From the NCBI RefSeq assembly GCF_032062175.1, contig NZ_DAMBQK010000011.1, forward strand, positions 1 to 64,000: DNA of 64,000 nucleotides, read 5' to 3'. This stretch comes from Atlantibacter sp032062175. Its GTDB lineage: Bacteria > Pseudomonadota > Gammaproteobacteria > Enterobacterales > Enterobacteriaceae. Made by a program: the position numbers and the translations under genes. Below the pieces are notes generated by a model that saw only the letters and a list, made by a program, of their open reading frames with translations, was not told the DNA's origin and ran no database searches. This document shows, one piece after another, positions 42,718 through 52,068 of the stretch (positions within the stretch are counted from its first letter, which is position 1; each line of letters opens with the position of its first letter).

Positions 42718-44145
42718 TCAGGCCACCGGCAAATGAATGCAGGCTTCCACACCACCTTCTGGCCTGTTGCGAAGCGTAACGTTACCCAAATGAAGCCGGG
42801 TCACCTCCTGGACAAACGCCAGCCCCAGGCCACTGCTTTTCATGCCGTGGCTACGCGGCAAAGAATAAAAACGTTCGAATACTCGCTCCAGGGCAAAATC
42901 AGGAATACCGCTGCCGGTATCCGTGACGGTCACCAGGCATTCCTCATTCTGTTGGGCTGCCCGCACCTCCACCGTACCGCCTGGCGGGGTAAAATCTATC
43001 GCGTTATCAATCAGGCTGCTTAACGCCTGCGCAAGCAGTTCCCTGTCACCCGCAACCACAATGCCCGTCGCGCTGCCATCGCCTACCAGCAATCTGATGC
43101 CGCGTGTGGCCGCCTGCGGGGCATGGTTTTCCATCAGCATCTCAAACAGCGAGGCGACTTCAATCGGCGTACGATGGATTTCCAGCTTATTTTCCAGTTT
43201 GGCCTGTTGGAGCAGCTTTTCTATCAGTTGCTGCATCCGAAGATTTTGCTGAAGGATATTGTCGCTAAACCGGGTGATGACATCCGGCGGCGGCGCTTCA
43301 CGCAGGATCTCCGCCGCGCCGCGAATGGCGGCAAGCGGGCTTTTCAGCTCATGGGTTAACGCGTGAACGTACTGCTCAATATAATTTTTACCTTCCAGGC
43401 GAACGCGCATATTTTCCAGCGCGTGGGCCAGCTTGCGCAATTCGCTGCTGCCGGGATTGGGCAACGGCACAGGCCGATCCTGGGTGACGGCGTCGGCGTA
43501 GCGCACCAGTTTACTGATAGAACGATTGATCCACAGCGCCACGCCCAGGCCGATTAATAATGCGATCCCCAACAATGCCGCGCCGGCAATCAGGATCCGC
43601 CGTTGACTGCGGCGGATCACCGGCTCCAGAGCGCTGTTCGGTTTCCCTACCGACAGAACGCCGATAATCTTGTCATTATTTCTGACGGGTGCCGCCACAT
43701 ACATCACCGAACTTTCTGGATCGTTGGGATCGCGTGGAGAACTGCGCGCGCCATACTTCCCGCGCAGCGTCAGCCAGACATCGTTCCAGCGTGAATAATC
43801 CTGCCCCAGCGCCTGGCCCGATGAGTCATAAACCACCTTTCCTGTGGCGTCCGTGAGATAAACGCGGTACTCATTTTTGTCTTTAATGATGCCGGAGATG
43901 TTCGCCCTGACCGGATGGCGATTCAGCCGGGCGAATGCGCGCGCCAGTTCCCCCTGCTCAGGCTGGCCGGAGAGCAGATCATCACGGGCGATTTCGGCTA
44001 ACAGCGTGGCGGAGTCGTTGAGCATGCCTTCGGTGGCGCGGCGCACACCGGGTTTGATCTCTTCACCAAAGATAGAAATCACAAACCACGCCGCCACGGC
44101 GACAATCAAAAAATAGCCCAGCAGCAAGCGCATTCCGAGGCGCAT
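42718..44145 (-). CDS. creC: Sensor histidine kinase CreC
   Basis: Membrane sensor of the CreBC system, responding to carbon source and growth state. The 475-residue protein has two membrane helices around a periplasmic sensor region, a HAMP segment, the phosphorylated His in LTHELKSPLAAIRG (about residue 265) and ATPase N and G boxes (DNAIDFTP, DTGSGIPDF, SSGLGLAFV). I use the ATG that shares a base with the creB stop (TAATG); an ATG two codons upstream is possible. Confidence 0.95.
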   Translation of the reverse strand: MRLGMRLLLGYFLIVAVAAWFVISIFGEEIKPGVRRATEGMLNDSATLLAEIARDDLLSGQPEQGELARAFARLNRHPVRANISGIIKDKNEYRVYLTDATGKVVYDSSGQALGQDYSRWNDVWLTLRGKYGARSSPRDPNDPESSVMYVAAPVRNNDKIIGVLSVGKPNSALEPVIRRSQRRILIAGAALLGIALLIGLGVALWINRSISKLVRYADAVTQDRPVPLPNPGSSELRKLAHALENMRVRLEGKNYIEQYVHALTHELKSPLAAIRGAAEILREAPPPDVITRFSDNILQQNLRMQQLIEKLLQQAKLENKLEIHRTPIEVASLFEMLMENHAPQAATRGIRLLVGDGSATGIVVAGDRELLAQALSSLIDNAIDFTPPGGTVEVRAAQQNEECLVTVTDTGSGIPDFALERVFERFYSLPRSHGMKSSGLGLAFVQEVTRLHLGNVTLRNRPEGGVEACIHLPVA

Positions 44146-44834
44146 TAACACACCACCAGGCTGTAGCCTAAACCCCGATGGGTGTTAATGGGCGATAACG
44201 CCGGATTGATCTCGCGTAATTTGGCCCGCAGGGTTTTGATATGCGTATCAACGGTGCGATCGAAGCTTTCCTGGGCATCCTGCCAGACGTGATCCATCAG
44301 CTGCTGGCGCGAGAACACGCGTCCCGGTGCCTCCAGCAGCATTTTCATCAGCAGGTATTCGTAGCGGGTGAGTTTCAACGGTACGCCGCACCAGACAACG
44401 GATGCCGCAAGGGTATTCAGCTCAAAAGAACCGATTCTCAGTACGCTTTCAGGTTCTTTTACGCGGTTCACGCGGCGCAAAATAGTGCGTACGCGCGCGC
44501 AAACTTCGCGCGGCGAGAAAGGCTTCGCCACATAGTCGTCTGCGCCCATTTCCAGCCCCAGCAGTTTATCGACTTCATCGCTGCGGGCCGTTAAAAATAG
44601 TACGGGTAACGCCGGGTTTTTCGCGAGTAGCTGGCGGCACAGTTCAAATCCGCTGATATCCGGTAACCCGACATCCAGAATGGCCAAATCCGGCGGTTCG
44701 GCATGAAACACGGCCAGCGCTGGCAGGGCGCGCTCGAAAGTCCGCACGCGGAACCCTTCCTGCTGCAACACATAACCCAGCGTTTCGCTGATGCTGATTT
44801 CGTCTTCCACCAGCCAGATCAGGGAAGGGGTCAT
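44145..44834 (-). CDS. creB: Response regulator CreB
   Basis: OmpR-family regulator activated by CreC. The 229-residue protein has receiver Asp54 (LAILDVGLPD), Lys in YVAKPFSP and a C-terminal winged helix. It binds cre-tags such as the one in front of creD. It lies 12 bases after creA and one base overlaps creC. Confidence 0.96.
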   Translation of the reverse strand: MTPSLIWLVEDEISISETLGYVLQQEGFRVRTFERALPALAVFHAEPPDLAILDVGLPDISGFELCRQLLAKNPALPVLFLTARSDEVDKLLGLEMGADDYVAKPFSPREVCARVRTILRRVNRVKEPESVLRIGSFELNTLAASVVWCGVPLKLTRYEYLLMKMLLEAPGRVFSRQQLMDHVWQDAQESFDRTVDTHIKTLRAKLREINPALSPINTHRGLGYSLVVC

Positions 44835-44846
44835 CCGGATATTCCT

Positions 44847-45332
44847 TTATGGTTGTTGCGGGCTATTCCACGGCATGATTGGCACGGCGCTGAGCGCGTT
44901 TTTCGGCGAACCGTCCACCACTTTATCGGAGTAAGTGAGATAAATGAGGGCGTTACGTTTCATATCATAAAAACGCACCACCTGAAGTTTCTTGAATACC
45001 AGCGAAGTGCGTTTTCGGAACACCACTTCACCCTGCGCTTTGCCGCTTTTGATTTTTTCCGAAAGCGTAATCGGCCCCACCTGCTGACAGGAAATGGCTG
45101 CATCGGACGTGTCTTCTGCCAGCCCCAGCCCGCCTTTAATACCACCGGTTTTGGCACGGCTAATATAACAGGTCACGTTTTGCACATCGGGATCGTCAAA
45201 GGCTTCAACCACGATTTTATGGTCCGGGCCTAACCACTTGAATACGGTATCCACCGAGCCAATTTCTTCCGCGTTCACACTCGCGCTCAGGCCCAAGCAG
45301 AATGCTGCCAGGGTTAATGCTTTATATTTCAT
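44847..45332 (-). CDS. creA: Periplasmic protein CreA
   Basis: The 161-residue CreA family protein has a signal peptide (cleavage after SVNA) and the conserved segment VDTVFKWLGPDHKIVVEAFDDP with two Cys. Its function is unknown. It is the first gene of creABCD and divergent from rob. Confidence 0.94.
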   Translation of the reverse strand: MKYKALTLAAFCLGLSASVNAEEIGSVDTVFKWLGPDHKIVVEAFDDPDVQNVTCYISRAKTGGIKGGLGLAEDTSDAAISCQQVGPITLSEKIKSGKAQGEVVFRKRTSLVFKKLQVVRFYDMKRNALIYLTYSDKVVDGSPKNALSAVPIMPWNSPQQP

Positions 45333-45517
45333 ATTGTTACCAATTGAGAATGTTGATGATATAAATATCTTTAAATTTCACGTTATTATTAATTTGAGAA
45401 TATATTAAGGCCAAATCTGGCACATTTTGTTAAAAAAAACACCCATCGCTAAAAGACTAAACAATGCTACTATCCGCTACCGAAAACACCCAGGTGTATT
45501 ATGGATGAGGAAAATGT

Positions 45518-46390
45518 ATGGATCAGGCCGGGATTATTCGCGATTTGCTAAGTTGGCTGGAAGGCCATCTTGATCAACCCCTGTCTCTCGATAATGTGGC
45601 AACGAAAGCCGGTTATTCCAAGTGGCATCTGCAAAGAATGTTCAAAGAAGTGACGGGCCATGCTATCGGCGCTTATATTCGGGCGCGCCGCCTGTCTAAA
45701 TCTGCTGTCGCCCTGCGTTTGACCTCGCGGCCTATTCTGGATATCGCGTTACAATACCGCTTTGATTCGCAACAAACCTTTACCCGGGCCTTTAAAAAAC
45801 AGTTCTCAGTGACGCCAGCGCTTTACCGCCGCTCACCTGACTGGAATGCGCAGGGTATGCGTTCGCCGCTCAGCCTGGATAATTCACCGCTTCCTGTCCA
45901 TGAATTCGTCACGCTTCCCGTATTGCACCTGACAGGGCTAACCCAAAGCTACGTCTGCTCTCTGGAGGAGATGGCTGAATTACGCCACGAAATGCGCGTT
46001 CAGTTCTGGGAAGCGTTTCTGGGGAATTCACCGGATATTCCGCCCGTGCTGTATGGACTGAATGAATCCCGCCCAAGCCTGGAAAGAGACGACGATCAGG
46101 AAGTGCTTTACACCACCGCCCTGTCGCCCGATCTGATCAACGGCCATATTCAGGATTGCCATCCGGTGACGGTAGAAGGCGGCGATTATGTGCAGTTTAC
46201 CTATGAAGGGCTGGGAACCGGCTTGCAGGAATATATCTTTTTCCTGTATGGCACCGTGATGCCGAAGCTGGGCCTTACGCGCCGTCGCGGCGTAGATATT
46301 GAGCGCTACTTCCCCGCTGAAGATGCCAAACGTGGCGAGCGCCCAATCCAGTTGCGTTGCGACTATCTGATCCCGGTCCGCCGCGCTTAG
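45518..46390 (+). CDS. rob: AraC/XylS-family activator Rob
   Basis: Rob is a MarA/SoxS-like activator. The 290-residue protein has the two-helix-turn-helix AraC domain at the N-terminus (SLDNVATKAGYSKWHLQRMFKEVTG, then LDIALQYRFDSQQTFTRAFKKQF) and a GyrI-like effector domain at the C-terminus that senses bile salts and fatty acids. The effector domain differs more from E. coli than the DNA-binding part. It ends 4 bases inside the convergent gpmB gene. Confidence 0.96.
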   Translation: MDQAGIIRDLLSWLEGHLDQPLSLDNVATKAGYSKWHLQRMFKEVTGHAIGAYIRARRLSKSAVALRLTSRPILDIALQYRFDSQQTFTRAFKKQFSVTPALYRRSPDWNAQGMRSPLSLDNSPLPVHEFVTLPVLHLTGLTQSYVCSLEEMAELRHEMRVQFWEAFLGNSPDIPPVLYGLNESRPSLERDDDQEVLYTTALSPDLINGHIQDCHPVTVEGGDYVQFTYEGLGTGLQEYIFFLYGTVMPKLGLTRRRGVDIERYFPAEDAKRGERPIQLRCDYLIPVRRA

Positions 46391-47034
46391 CGCTGTAACT
46401 CATCCATCGCGGGAGCGTCCAGATGCGAGACGTCGCCCGCTGTTTCCACTACCCATCCCGACGCCAGCCAGGCGCTTTCCTGGTAATCCACGCGTGAAAT
46501 CGAGCAGTTACGCAACCGCAAGCGGCGCTCCGCCCAGGCCGGCAGGCCAAGAATGGTACTCACCAGGCAACCCAGCGCCATCCCGTGGCTGACCAACAGC
46601 GGACGGCTACCTTTCGGCAGTGACAGGCACGCATTCAGCGCGGCATGCATCCGCTCGCTGAGTTCAAGCATCGATTCGCCATCAGGAATACGGCCATCGG
46701 CAGTGCCGTTAACCAGCTGACGACGCCAGCCTTCTTCCTCTTCGGTTAACGCATCAATATGGCGCTGTTCCAGTACGCCCATATCCAGCTCGCGCAGACG
46801 CGGATCGTAAGTCACTTCGCAGCCGCAGGCATCGGCGATAATTTCCGCCGTGCGGCGCGTCCGCCCCAGATCGCTGGCAATCACGTGGGTAATGCCCAGC
46901 GTTTTGACGCGCTCCCCCACCTGAAAAGCCTGGCGCTCACCTTTCTCGGTGAGTTTGCTGTCAGACTGGCCCTGAATGCGACGCTCTGCATTCCACTGCG
47001 TTTCACCGTGACGAACAAGGTATACCTGTAACAT
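46387..47034 (-). CDS. gpmB: Histidine phosphatase family protein GpmB
   Basis: The 215-residue member of the phosphoglycerate mutase-like phosphatase superfamily (YtjC/GpmB) has the catalytic RHGETQWN motif at residues 8-15 and the second His in LLVSHGMALG. Despite its name the E. coli homologue behaves as a phosphatase rather than a glycolytic mutase. Its 3' end overlaps rob by 4 bases. Confidence 0.94.
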   Translation of the reverse strand: MLQVYLVRHGETQWNAERRIQGQSDSKLTEKGERQAFQVGERVKTLGITHVIASDLGRTRRTAEIIADACGCEVTYDPRLRELDMGVLEQRHIDALTEEEEGWRRQLVNGTADGRIPDGESMLELSERMHAALNACLSLPKGSRPLLVSHGMALGCLVSTILGLPAWAERRLRLRNCSISRVDYQESAWLASGWVVETAGDVSHLDAPAMDELQR

Positions 47035-47088
47035 GCTTTTTATCCGTTATACTGCGACGATATTGATTGAGACGAGACGTTAAACATT

Positions 47089-47604
47089 ATGTACCACGTT
47101 ATCTGCGCTACCACTAATCCCGCCAAAATTCAGGCGATTCTGCAGGCATTTAACGAGATATTTACATCAGGATCCTGCCACATCACCTCAGTGGACGTCG
47201 AGAGCGGCGTGCCGGAACAGCCTTTTGGAAGTCATGAAACGCGGCTCGGCGCACGCAATCGCGTCGCCAATGCCCGCTCGCAGTGCCCGGACGCTGATTT
47301 CTGGGTGGCAATTGAAGCCGGCATTGACGACGACAGCACCTTCAGTTGGGTGGTCATTGAAAATGCGCAGCAGCGCGGTGAAGCGCGATCCGCCACGCTG
47401 CCCCTTCCCGCCGTGATCCTGGAAAAAGTGCGCGCGGGCCAGGCCCTCGGGCCGGTGATGTCGGCGTATACCGGTATTAATGAAATCGGCCGTAAAGAAG
47501 GCGCGATTGGCGTGTTTACCGCCGGCGCGCTGACCCGTAGCAGCGTTTACCATCAGGCGGTAGTGCTGGCGTTATCGCCGTTTCACAACGCCGTTTACCG
47601 CTGA
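47089..47604 (+). CDS. yjjX: Inosine/xanthosine triphosphatase YjjX
   Basis: YjjX hydrolyses non-canonical ITP and XTP to protect nucleic acids. The 171-residue protein starts MYHVICATTNPAKIQAI and contains EQPFGSHETRLGARNRVANA and GIEAG-like AIEAGIDDDS. Divergent from gpmB, its 3' end overlaps the convergent trpR by 10 bases. Confidence 0.95.
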   Translation: MYHVICATTNPAKIQAILQAFNEIFTSGSCHITSVDVESGVPEQPFGSHETRLGARNRVANARSQCPDADFWVAIEAGIDDDSTFSWVVIENAQQRGEARSATLPLPAVILEKVRAGQALGPVMSAYTGINEIGRKEGAIGVFTAGALTRSSVYHQAVVLALSPFHNAVYR

Positions 47605-47924
47605 GTTTTCAGCAGGATCTCTTCAAGCCAGGCGTGTAACTCCACCGGGGCAGACTTCAGGCTATTAGAGCCGCGCGTAATCGTGGCGATCCCCGCGCCC
47701 AGCTCGCTTTTCAGTTCGCGCTGGCTCATCTCGCCGCGCAGCAATTCTTCAATAATACGCACGCGCGTTCCCAGCGCCGTCCGTTCGTCCGGCGTCAGGA
47801 GCAGCGTTAATAAAGGAAGATGAAGCTGGTTGTCGAAGGACTGCTTCAGGAGATCCACAAAACGTAGCCATTCCTGTTGGCTCTGTTCATCCTGCGCTGC
47901 AGACCAGGGTGATTGTTGAGTCAT
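47595..47924 (-). CDS. trpR: Trp repressor
   Basis: The 109-residue all-helical dimeric repressor binds tryptophan and represses trp, aroH, mtr and itself. The helix-turn-helix is in SQRELKSELGAGIATITRGSN. The chosen start gives MTQQSPWSAAQ, as in E. coli; the seven upstream residues of the frame overlap the operator and would not lie in the transcript. It follows slt in the same direction. Confidence 0.97.
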   Translation of the reverse strand: MTQQSPWSAAQDEQSQQEWLRFVDLLKQSFDNQLHLPLLTLLLTPDERTALGTRVRIIEELLRGEMSQRELKSELGAGIATITRGSNSLKSAPVELHAWLEEILLKTQR

Positions 47925-47944
47925 GTTATGCCGCCCTACCTTCA

Positions 47945-47960
47945 TACTATTTAACTAGTA
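47945..47960 (-). promoter_or_regulatory. Trp repressor operator of trpR
   Basis: TACTAGTTAAATAGTA on the minus strand, a near-perfect palindrome of the consensus CTAGTTAACTAG type, 21 bases upstream of the trpR start. This is the autoregulatory site. Confidence 0.88.
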
Positions 47961-47985
47961 CAGCAGCATAACATATTGCTCATCA

Positions 47986-49917
47986 TCAGTAACGACGTTG
48001 CCACTCATTCTGGGTCATCAGAACCGGTTTATCGCCCATGAAATAACGGTAGTAGGCGTCATAAGCCAGCACGTTTTTCACATAGCCGCGGGTTTCTGAG
48101 AACGGAATACTTTCGACAAACGCCACCGCGTCGATCCTGCCTGCGCTGTTGCCAAGCCATGTGCGTACCCTGCCCGGCCCGGCGTTATACGCCGCCGAGG
48201 CGAAAATGCGGTTATCGCCAAACTGCTGATACACCGATTCCAGATACTGAGTACCGATATTGATATTGGTTTCTGGGTCAAGCAGCTGATTCACGCCGCT
48301 GTAACCAGAAATACCAAACTTCTGCACGGTATGGGTGGCGGTGGCGGGCATGATTTGCATCAGCCCCGACGCGCCAACCGGCGAGCGCACTTTCGGGTTC
48401 CAGGCGCTCTCCTGGCGGGCAATCGCCATCGCGTAGCTTTGTGAAATGTCTTTACCGCTGACGTAGCGCTTGAACAGGTTTTCATAAGCCAGCGGGAAAC
48501 GCTCTTCCAGATGATCCCACAGCTTACCGGCAATGGTGGCCTGCACGCTGAGATCCCACCAGTCGCGGTCAAACGCATAACGCGCCAGCGCCGCCTGCTC
48601 CTGGCTGGGGCGGCTGGTGATCAGGTTCGCCCATTCGCTGCGCGCGGTGTTATCCAGCCCCCAATACATCAGCTCGCGCACCCGGGCCATCTCAGCCCCC
48701 TGGAATAATGCAGCGTCCATTTTCGGGGCTTTATCCACCCGCAACGGATAATCTTCATTCAGCCGCTGGGCCGCTACCATTGGGTAAAAGCCGCGCTGCT
48801 GCATCAGCGAGCGCAGGATTTGATTGGCTTCTTCAGTGCGTCCGCGCTCCAGCAGTAAATCAGCCTGCCAATAGCGCCACTCGTCCTTTTCTTTGGCTTC
48901 CATCGGCAGCCGCGCCAGCCAGGTATTCAGCCCGACACGATCGCCCGTGCCCAGCGCAATACGAATTCGCCGCTCGATAAGCGACGTCGACTCCGAACGC
49001 ATAATCACATCGTCGCGCCAGCGGGCCTGCTCGCTGGTGATGTCGTTGCCCATCAGACGCCACGCCACCAAATCGCGCAACTCCTGTGCCTGCGCGTCGT
49101 TAAGCTGTTGCGCCTGCACCAGCGATGGGATCATCAACCGGGCATTTTCTGCATCCTGGCGCGCCACGCTGGCAAAAGCCACTGCCGCCATCTGGCGGGT
49201 AAAATCGGTCGAGCCGACGCTTCGGGCAAAGGTCAGCACGCTATTAGGATCGTTCGCCAGGCTGACAAGGGCGCTGGAGACGGTCTGGTAATCCGCAGGC
49301 ATCTGCGACGCCAGATTGCTGACGAGGCGAGTATTGCCCTCTTTCATTGCCAGCCGGATGCGCTCAAGGTACGCCAGCGGATCCTGCTGTCCGGAACTGC
49401 GCCAGGCGGAAAACAAGCGGTCGCAGGCCGACGGTAAATTCTTCCCGGTCAACCAGATCTCTTTCGCCCCGCTGTACGCGGTAACGGTATCGCCGGTGTT
49501 CCACTTCGCATAGTAATAGTTGCATTTCGCTTCCGTCGCGGAAGGCGCCTGCGGACTAAAGGCCAGCAGCCCGCGCCAGTCTTCCCGGCGCGCCAGTTCA
49601 TTGACAAACCGGTTGGTCAGGGTCCGGGCGGGGGGCAGCGTTGGGTTAGCGCGGACGAACTGCGTAACGGTCAACGCCGGCTGATTCATGAGATCGTCGG
49701 TTAACTGGCGGTACTGCAAATAGGGATAGAGCGGATACTCGGTCAGGGTGGGCATCAGTTGCGCCACGGTATCCATCTGGCGGTTATCCCATGCCTGCTT
49801 CACCTGGGCGTAGCGGCTGCGCTGCGCTTCCAGCGAATCAGCCCATACCGTCTGGCTGATGGTCATCAGACACACGCCCGCAGTCAGCACTCGCCAGGCG
49901 GTCTGTTTAGCTTTCAT
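47986..49917 (-). CDS. slt: Soluble lytic murein transglycosylase
   Basis: Slt70 cleaves peptidoglycan with formation of 1,6-anhydromuramic acid in the periplasm. The 643-residue precursor has a signal peptide (cleavage after TVWA), a long helical superhelix domain and a C-terminal lysozyme-like domain with the catalytic Glu in AIARQESAWNPKVRSPVGASGLMQ. I start at the ATG giving MKAKQTAWRVL; 14 further residues upstream are not typical of the family. Confidence 0.96.
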   Translation of the reverse strand: MKAKQTAWRVLTAGVCLMTISQTVWADSLEAQRSRYAQVKQAWDNRQMDTVAQLMPTLTEYPLYPYLQYRQLTDDLMNQPALTVTQFVRANPTLPPARTLTNRFVNELARREDWRGLLAFSPQAPSATEAKCNYYYAKWNTGDTVTAYSGAKEIWLTGKNLPSACDRLFSAWRSSGQQDPLAYLERIRLAMKEGNTRLVSNLASQMPADYQTVSSALVSLANDPNSVLTFARSVGSTDFTRQMAAVAFASVARQDAENARLMIPSLVQAQQLNDAQAQELRDLVAWRLMGNDITSEQARWRDDVIMRSESTSLIERRIRIALGTGDRVGLNTWLARLPMEAKEKDEWRYWQADLLLERGRTEEANQILRSLMQQRGFYPMVAAQRLNEDYPLRVDKAPKMDAALFQGAEMARVRELMYWGLDNTARSEWANLITSRPSQEQAALARYAFDRDWWDLSVQATIAGKLWDHLEERFPLAYENLFKRYVSGKDISQSYAMAIARQESAWNPKVRSPVGASGLMQIMPATATHTVQKFGISGYSGVNQLLDPETNINIGTQYLESVYQQFGDNRIFASAAYNAGPGRVRTWLGNSAGRIDAVAFVESIPFSETRGYVKNVLAYDAYYRYFMGDKPVLMTQNEWQRRY

Positions 49918-50152
49918 CACTCGAAATCCCTCATGATGGATTAACGGCTGCGGCATCATGCCGCTGTAATACGATACTTTATGCTAACCAGGGGATTGCG
50001 GTTGCGCCACGTCGCGGACACTTTTTTACTTTTGCCGCGGGCTGCGGGCGAGCTAACACTCCGCGCCCACGATGCTGGGATTAGCCAGGGAAAAAGGCTA
50101 CACTTCGCCACTAATCACATCACCAATGAATATAAAGAGGCGAAGTCGCAAC

Positions 50153-51820
50153 GTGGCTCAATTCGTTTATACCATGCATCGTGTCGGCAAAGTGGTTCCG
50201 CCGAAACGCCATATTCTTAAAAACATCTCTCTGAGCTTCTTCCCCGGTGCAAAAATCGGGGTACTGGGCCTGAACGGGGCCGGTAAATCTACCCTGCTGC
50301 GCATCATGGCGGGCATTGATACCGATATCGAAGGCGAAGCGCGTCCGCAGCCTGGCATTAAAATCGGTTACCTGCCGCAGGAGCCACAGCTCAACACCGA
50401 ACATACCGTACGTGAATCCGTGGAAGAAGCGGTTGCCGAAGTGGTTAACGCCCTGAAAGGCCTCGATGAAGTGTATGCCAAATACGCTGAACCGGACGCC
50501 GACTTCGATAAACTTGCCGCGCAACAGGGCAAATTCGAAGAGATCATCCATGCCCACGACGGCCACAACCTGAACACCCAACTGGAGCGTGCCGCCGATG
50601 CGCTGCGCCTGCCGGACTGGGATGCCAAAATCGCCAATCTCTCCGGGGGTGAACGCCGCCGCGTCGCGCTGTGCCGTCTGCTGCTGGAAAAGCCAGACAT
50701 GCTACTGCTCGACGAACCGACCAACCACCTGGATGCGGAATCCGTGGCCTGGCTCGAACGCTTCCTGCACGACTTCGAAGGCACCGTCGTGGCCATTACC
50801 CACGACCGTTACTTCCTCGATAACGTTGCCGGTTGGATCCTGGAGCTGGACCGTGGCGAAGGTATTCCGTGGGAAGGCAACTACTCCTCCTGGCTGGAGC
50901 AGAAAGATCAGCGTCTGGCTCAGGAAGCGTCTCAGGAAGCGGCTCGCCGTAAGTCCATTGAGAAAGAGCTGGAGTGGGTACGCCAGGGCGCGAAAGGCCG
51001 TCAGTCTAAGGGCAAAGCCCGTCTGGCGCGTTTTGAAGAGCTTAACAATACCGAATACCAGAAACGTAACGAAACCAACGAACTGTTTATTCCGCCGGGA
51101 GCACGCCTGGGGGATAAAGTGGTTGAAGTGACTAACCTGCGTAAATCCTATGGCGATCGCCTGCTGATCGACGATCTGACCTTCTCAGTACCGAAAGGCG
51201 CGATTGTCGGCATCATCGGTCCAAACGGCGCGGGTAAATCCACCCTGTTCCGCATGATGTCAGGCCAGGAACAGCCGGACAGCGGCACCATCACCCTGGG
51301 TGAAACCGTGAAGCTGGCGTCTGTGGATCAGTTCCGCGACAGCATGGACAACAGCAAAACCGTGTGGGAAGAAGTATCCGGCGGGCTGGATATCATGCGT
51401 ATCGGCAACACCGAAATGCCAAGCCGCGCCTATGTGGGCCGTTTTAACTTCAAAGGCGTCGACCAGGGCAAACGCGTGGGCGAACTGTCCGGTGGTGAGC
51501 GTGGTCGTCTGCACCTGGCGAAGCTGCTACAGGTAGGCGGCAACGTGCTGCTGCTCGACGAACCGACCAACGACCTGGATATCGAAACCCTGCGCGCGCT
51601 GGAAAACGCCCTGCTGGAATTCCCGGGTTGCGCGATGGTTATCTCGCACGACCGTTGGTTCCTTGACCGTATCGCTACTCACATCCTTGATTATCAGGAT
51701 GAAGGTAAAGTGGAATTCTTCGAAGGTAACTTCACCGAGTACGAAGAGTACAAAAAACGCACCCTCGGCGCTGACGCGCTGGAGCCGAAGCGTATCAAGT
51801 ACAAACGTATCGCTAAGTAA
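50153..51820 (+). CDS. ettA: Energy-dependent translational throttle protein EttA (ABC-F)
   Basis: EttA binds the ribosomal E site and gates the first peptide bond according to ATP/ADP level. The 555-residue protein has two ABC domains, with Walker A GLNGAGKS and GPNGAGKS and signature LSGGERRR and LSGGERGR. An arm in domain 1 and a linker with RQGAKGRQSKGKARL lie between them. The start is GTG giving the E. coli N-terminus AQFVYTMHRVGK; the 27 residues upstream in frame are unrelated. Confidence 0.97.
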   Translation: MAQFVYTMHRVGKVVPPKRHILKNISLSFFPGAKIGVLGLNGAGKSTLLRIMAGIDTDIEGEARPQPGIKIGYLPQEPQLNTEHTVRESVEEAVAEVVNALKGLDEVYAKYAEPDADFDKLAAQQGKFEEIIHAHDGHNLNTQLERAADALRLPDWDAKIANLSGGERRRVALCRLLLEKPDMLLLDEPTNHLDAESVAWLERFLHDFEGTVVAITHDRYFLDNVAGWILELDRGEGIPWEGNYSSWLEQKDQRLAQEASQEAARRKSIEKELEWVRQGAKGRQSKGKARLARFEELNNTEYQKRNETNELFIPPGARLGDKVVEVTNLRKSYGDRLLIDDLTFSVPKGAIVGIIGPNGAGKSTLFRMMSGQEQPDSGTITLGETVKLASVDQFRDSMDNSKTVWEEVSGGLDIMRIGNTEMPSRAYVGRFNFKGVDQGKRVGELSGGERGRLHLAKLLQVGGNVLLLDEPTNDLDIETLRALENALLEFPGCAMVISHDRWFLDRIATHILDYQDEGKVEFFEGNFTEYEEYKKRTLGADALEPKRIKYKRIAK

Positions 51821-51822
51821 CG

Positions 51823-51855
51823 AAAATGGCCCTCAAGCAGAGGGCCATTTTTTTA
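51823..51855 (+). terminator. ettA terminator
   Basis: AAAATGGCCCTC/GAGGGCCATTTT stem with a 5-base loop and a T-run. It marks the boundary between backbone and capsule locus. Confidence 0.92.
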
Positions 51856-51910
51856 TCCTTCACCACTGCTATTATTAGCAGTTGAGCACTTCTTTGATTT
51901 ATTGAGATAA

Positions 51911-51927
51911 TTTTACCCCGGGTAAAA
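51911..51927. repeat. Palindrome at the predicted kpsF transcription start
   Basis: TTTTACCC and GGGTAAAA around a single C. It overlaps the candidate -10 and start point, so it could be a repressor site. Confidence 0.4.
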
Positions 51928-52050
51928 CAGGGACCAGGGGACATTGGTTGAACGATCTCTTCGCTCTTTAACCCTATTGTCAGATTTTTCTCATTGTCCT
52001 TGTTTCGACAGTTCTACTGTGTTAAAAATCCCCTGCTTTTCCGCTTGCTT

Positions 52051-52068
52051 GTAGTACTTTGGTACTAC
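52051..52068. repeat. Inverted repeat in the kpsF leader
   Basis: GTAGTAC and GTACTAC around TTTG. It may be an operator or a leader RNA hairpin. Confidence 0.35.

Noticed and set aside
45419..45434. Mar/Sox/Rob box in front of rob (GCACATTTTGTTAAA)
   Set aside because: It resembles the degenerate GCAC-N2-W-N2-RYAAA pattern but has a mismatch in the AAA part, and such matches are frequent by chance.
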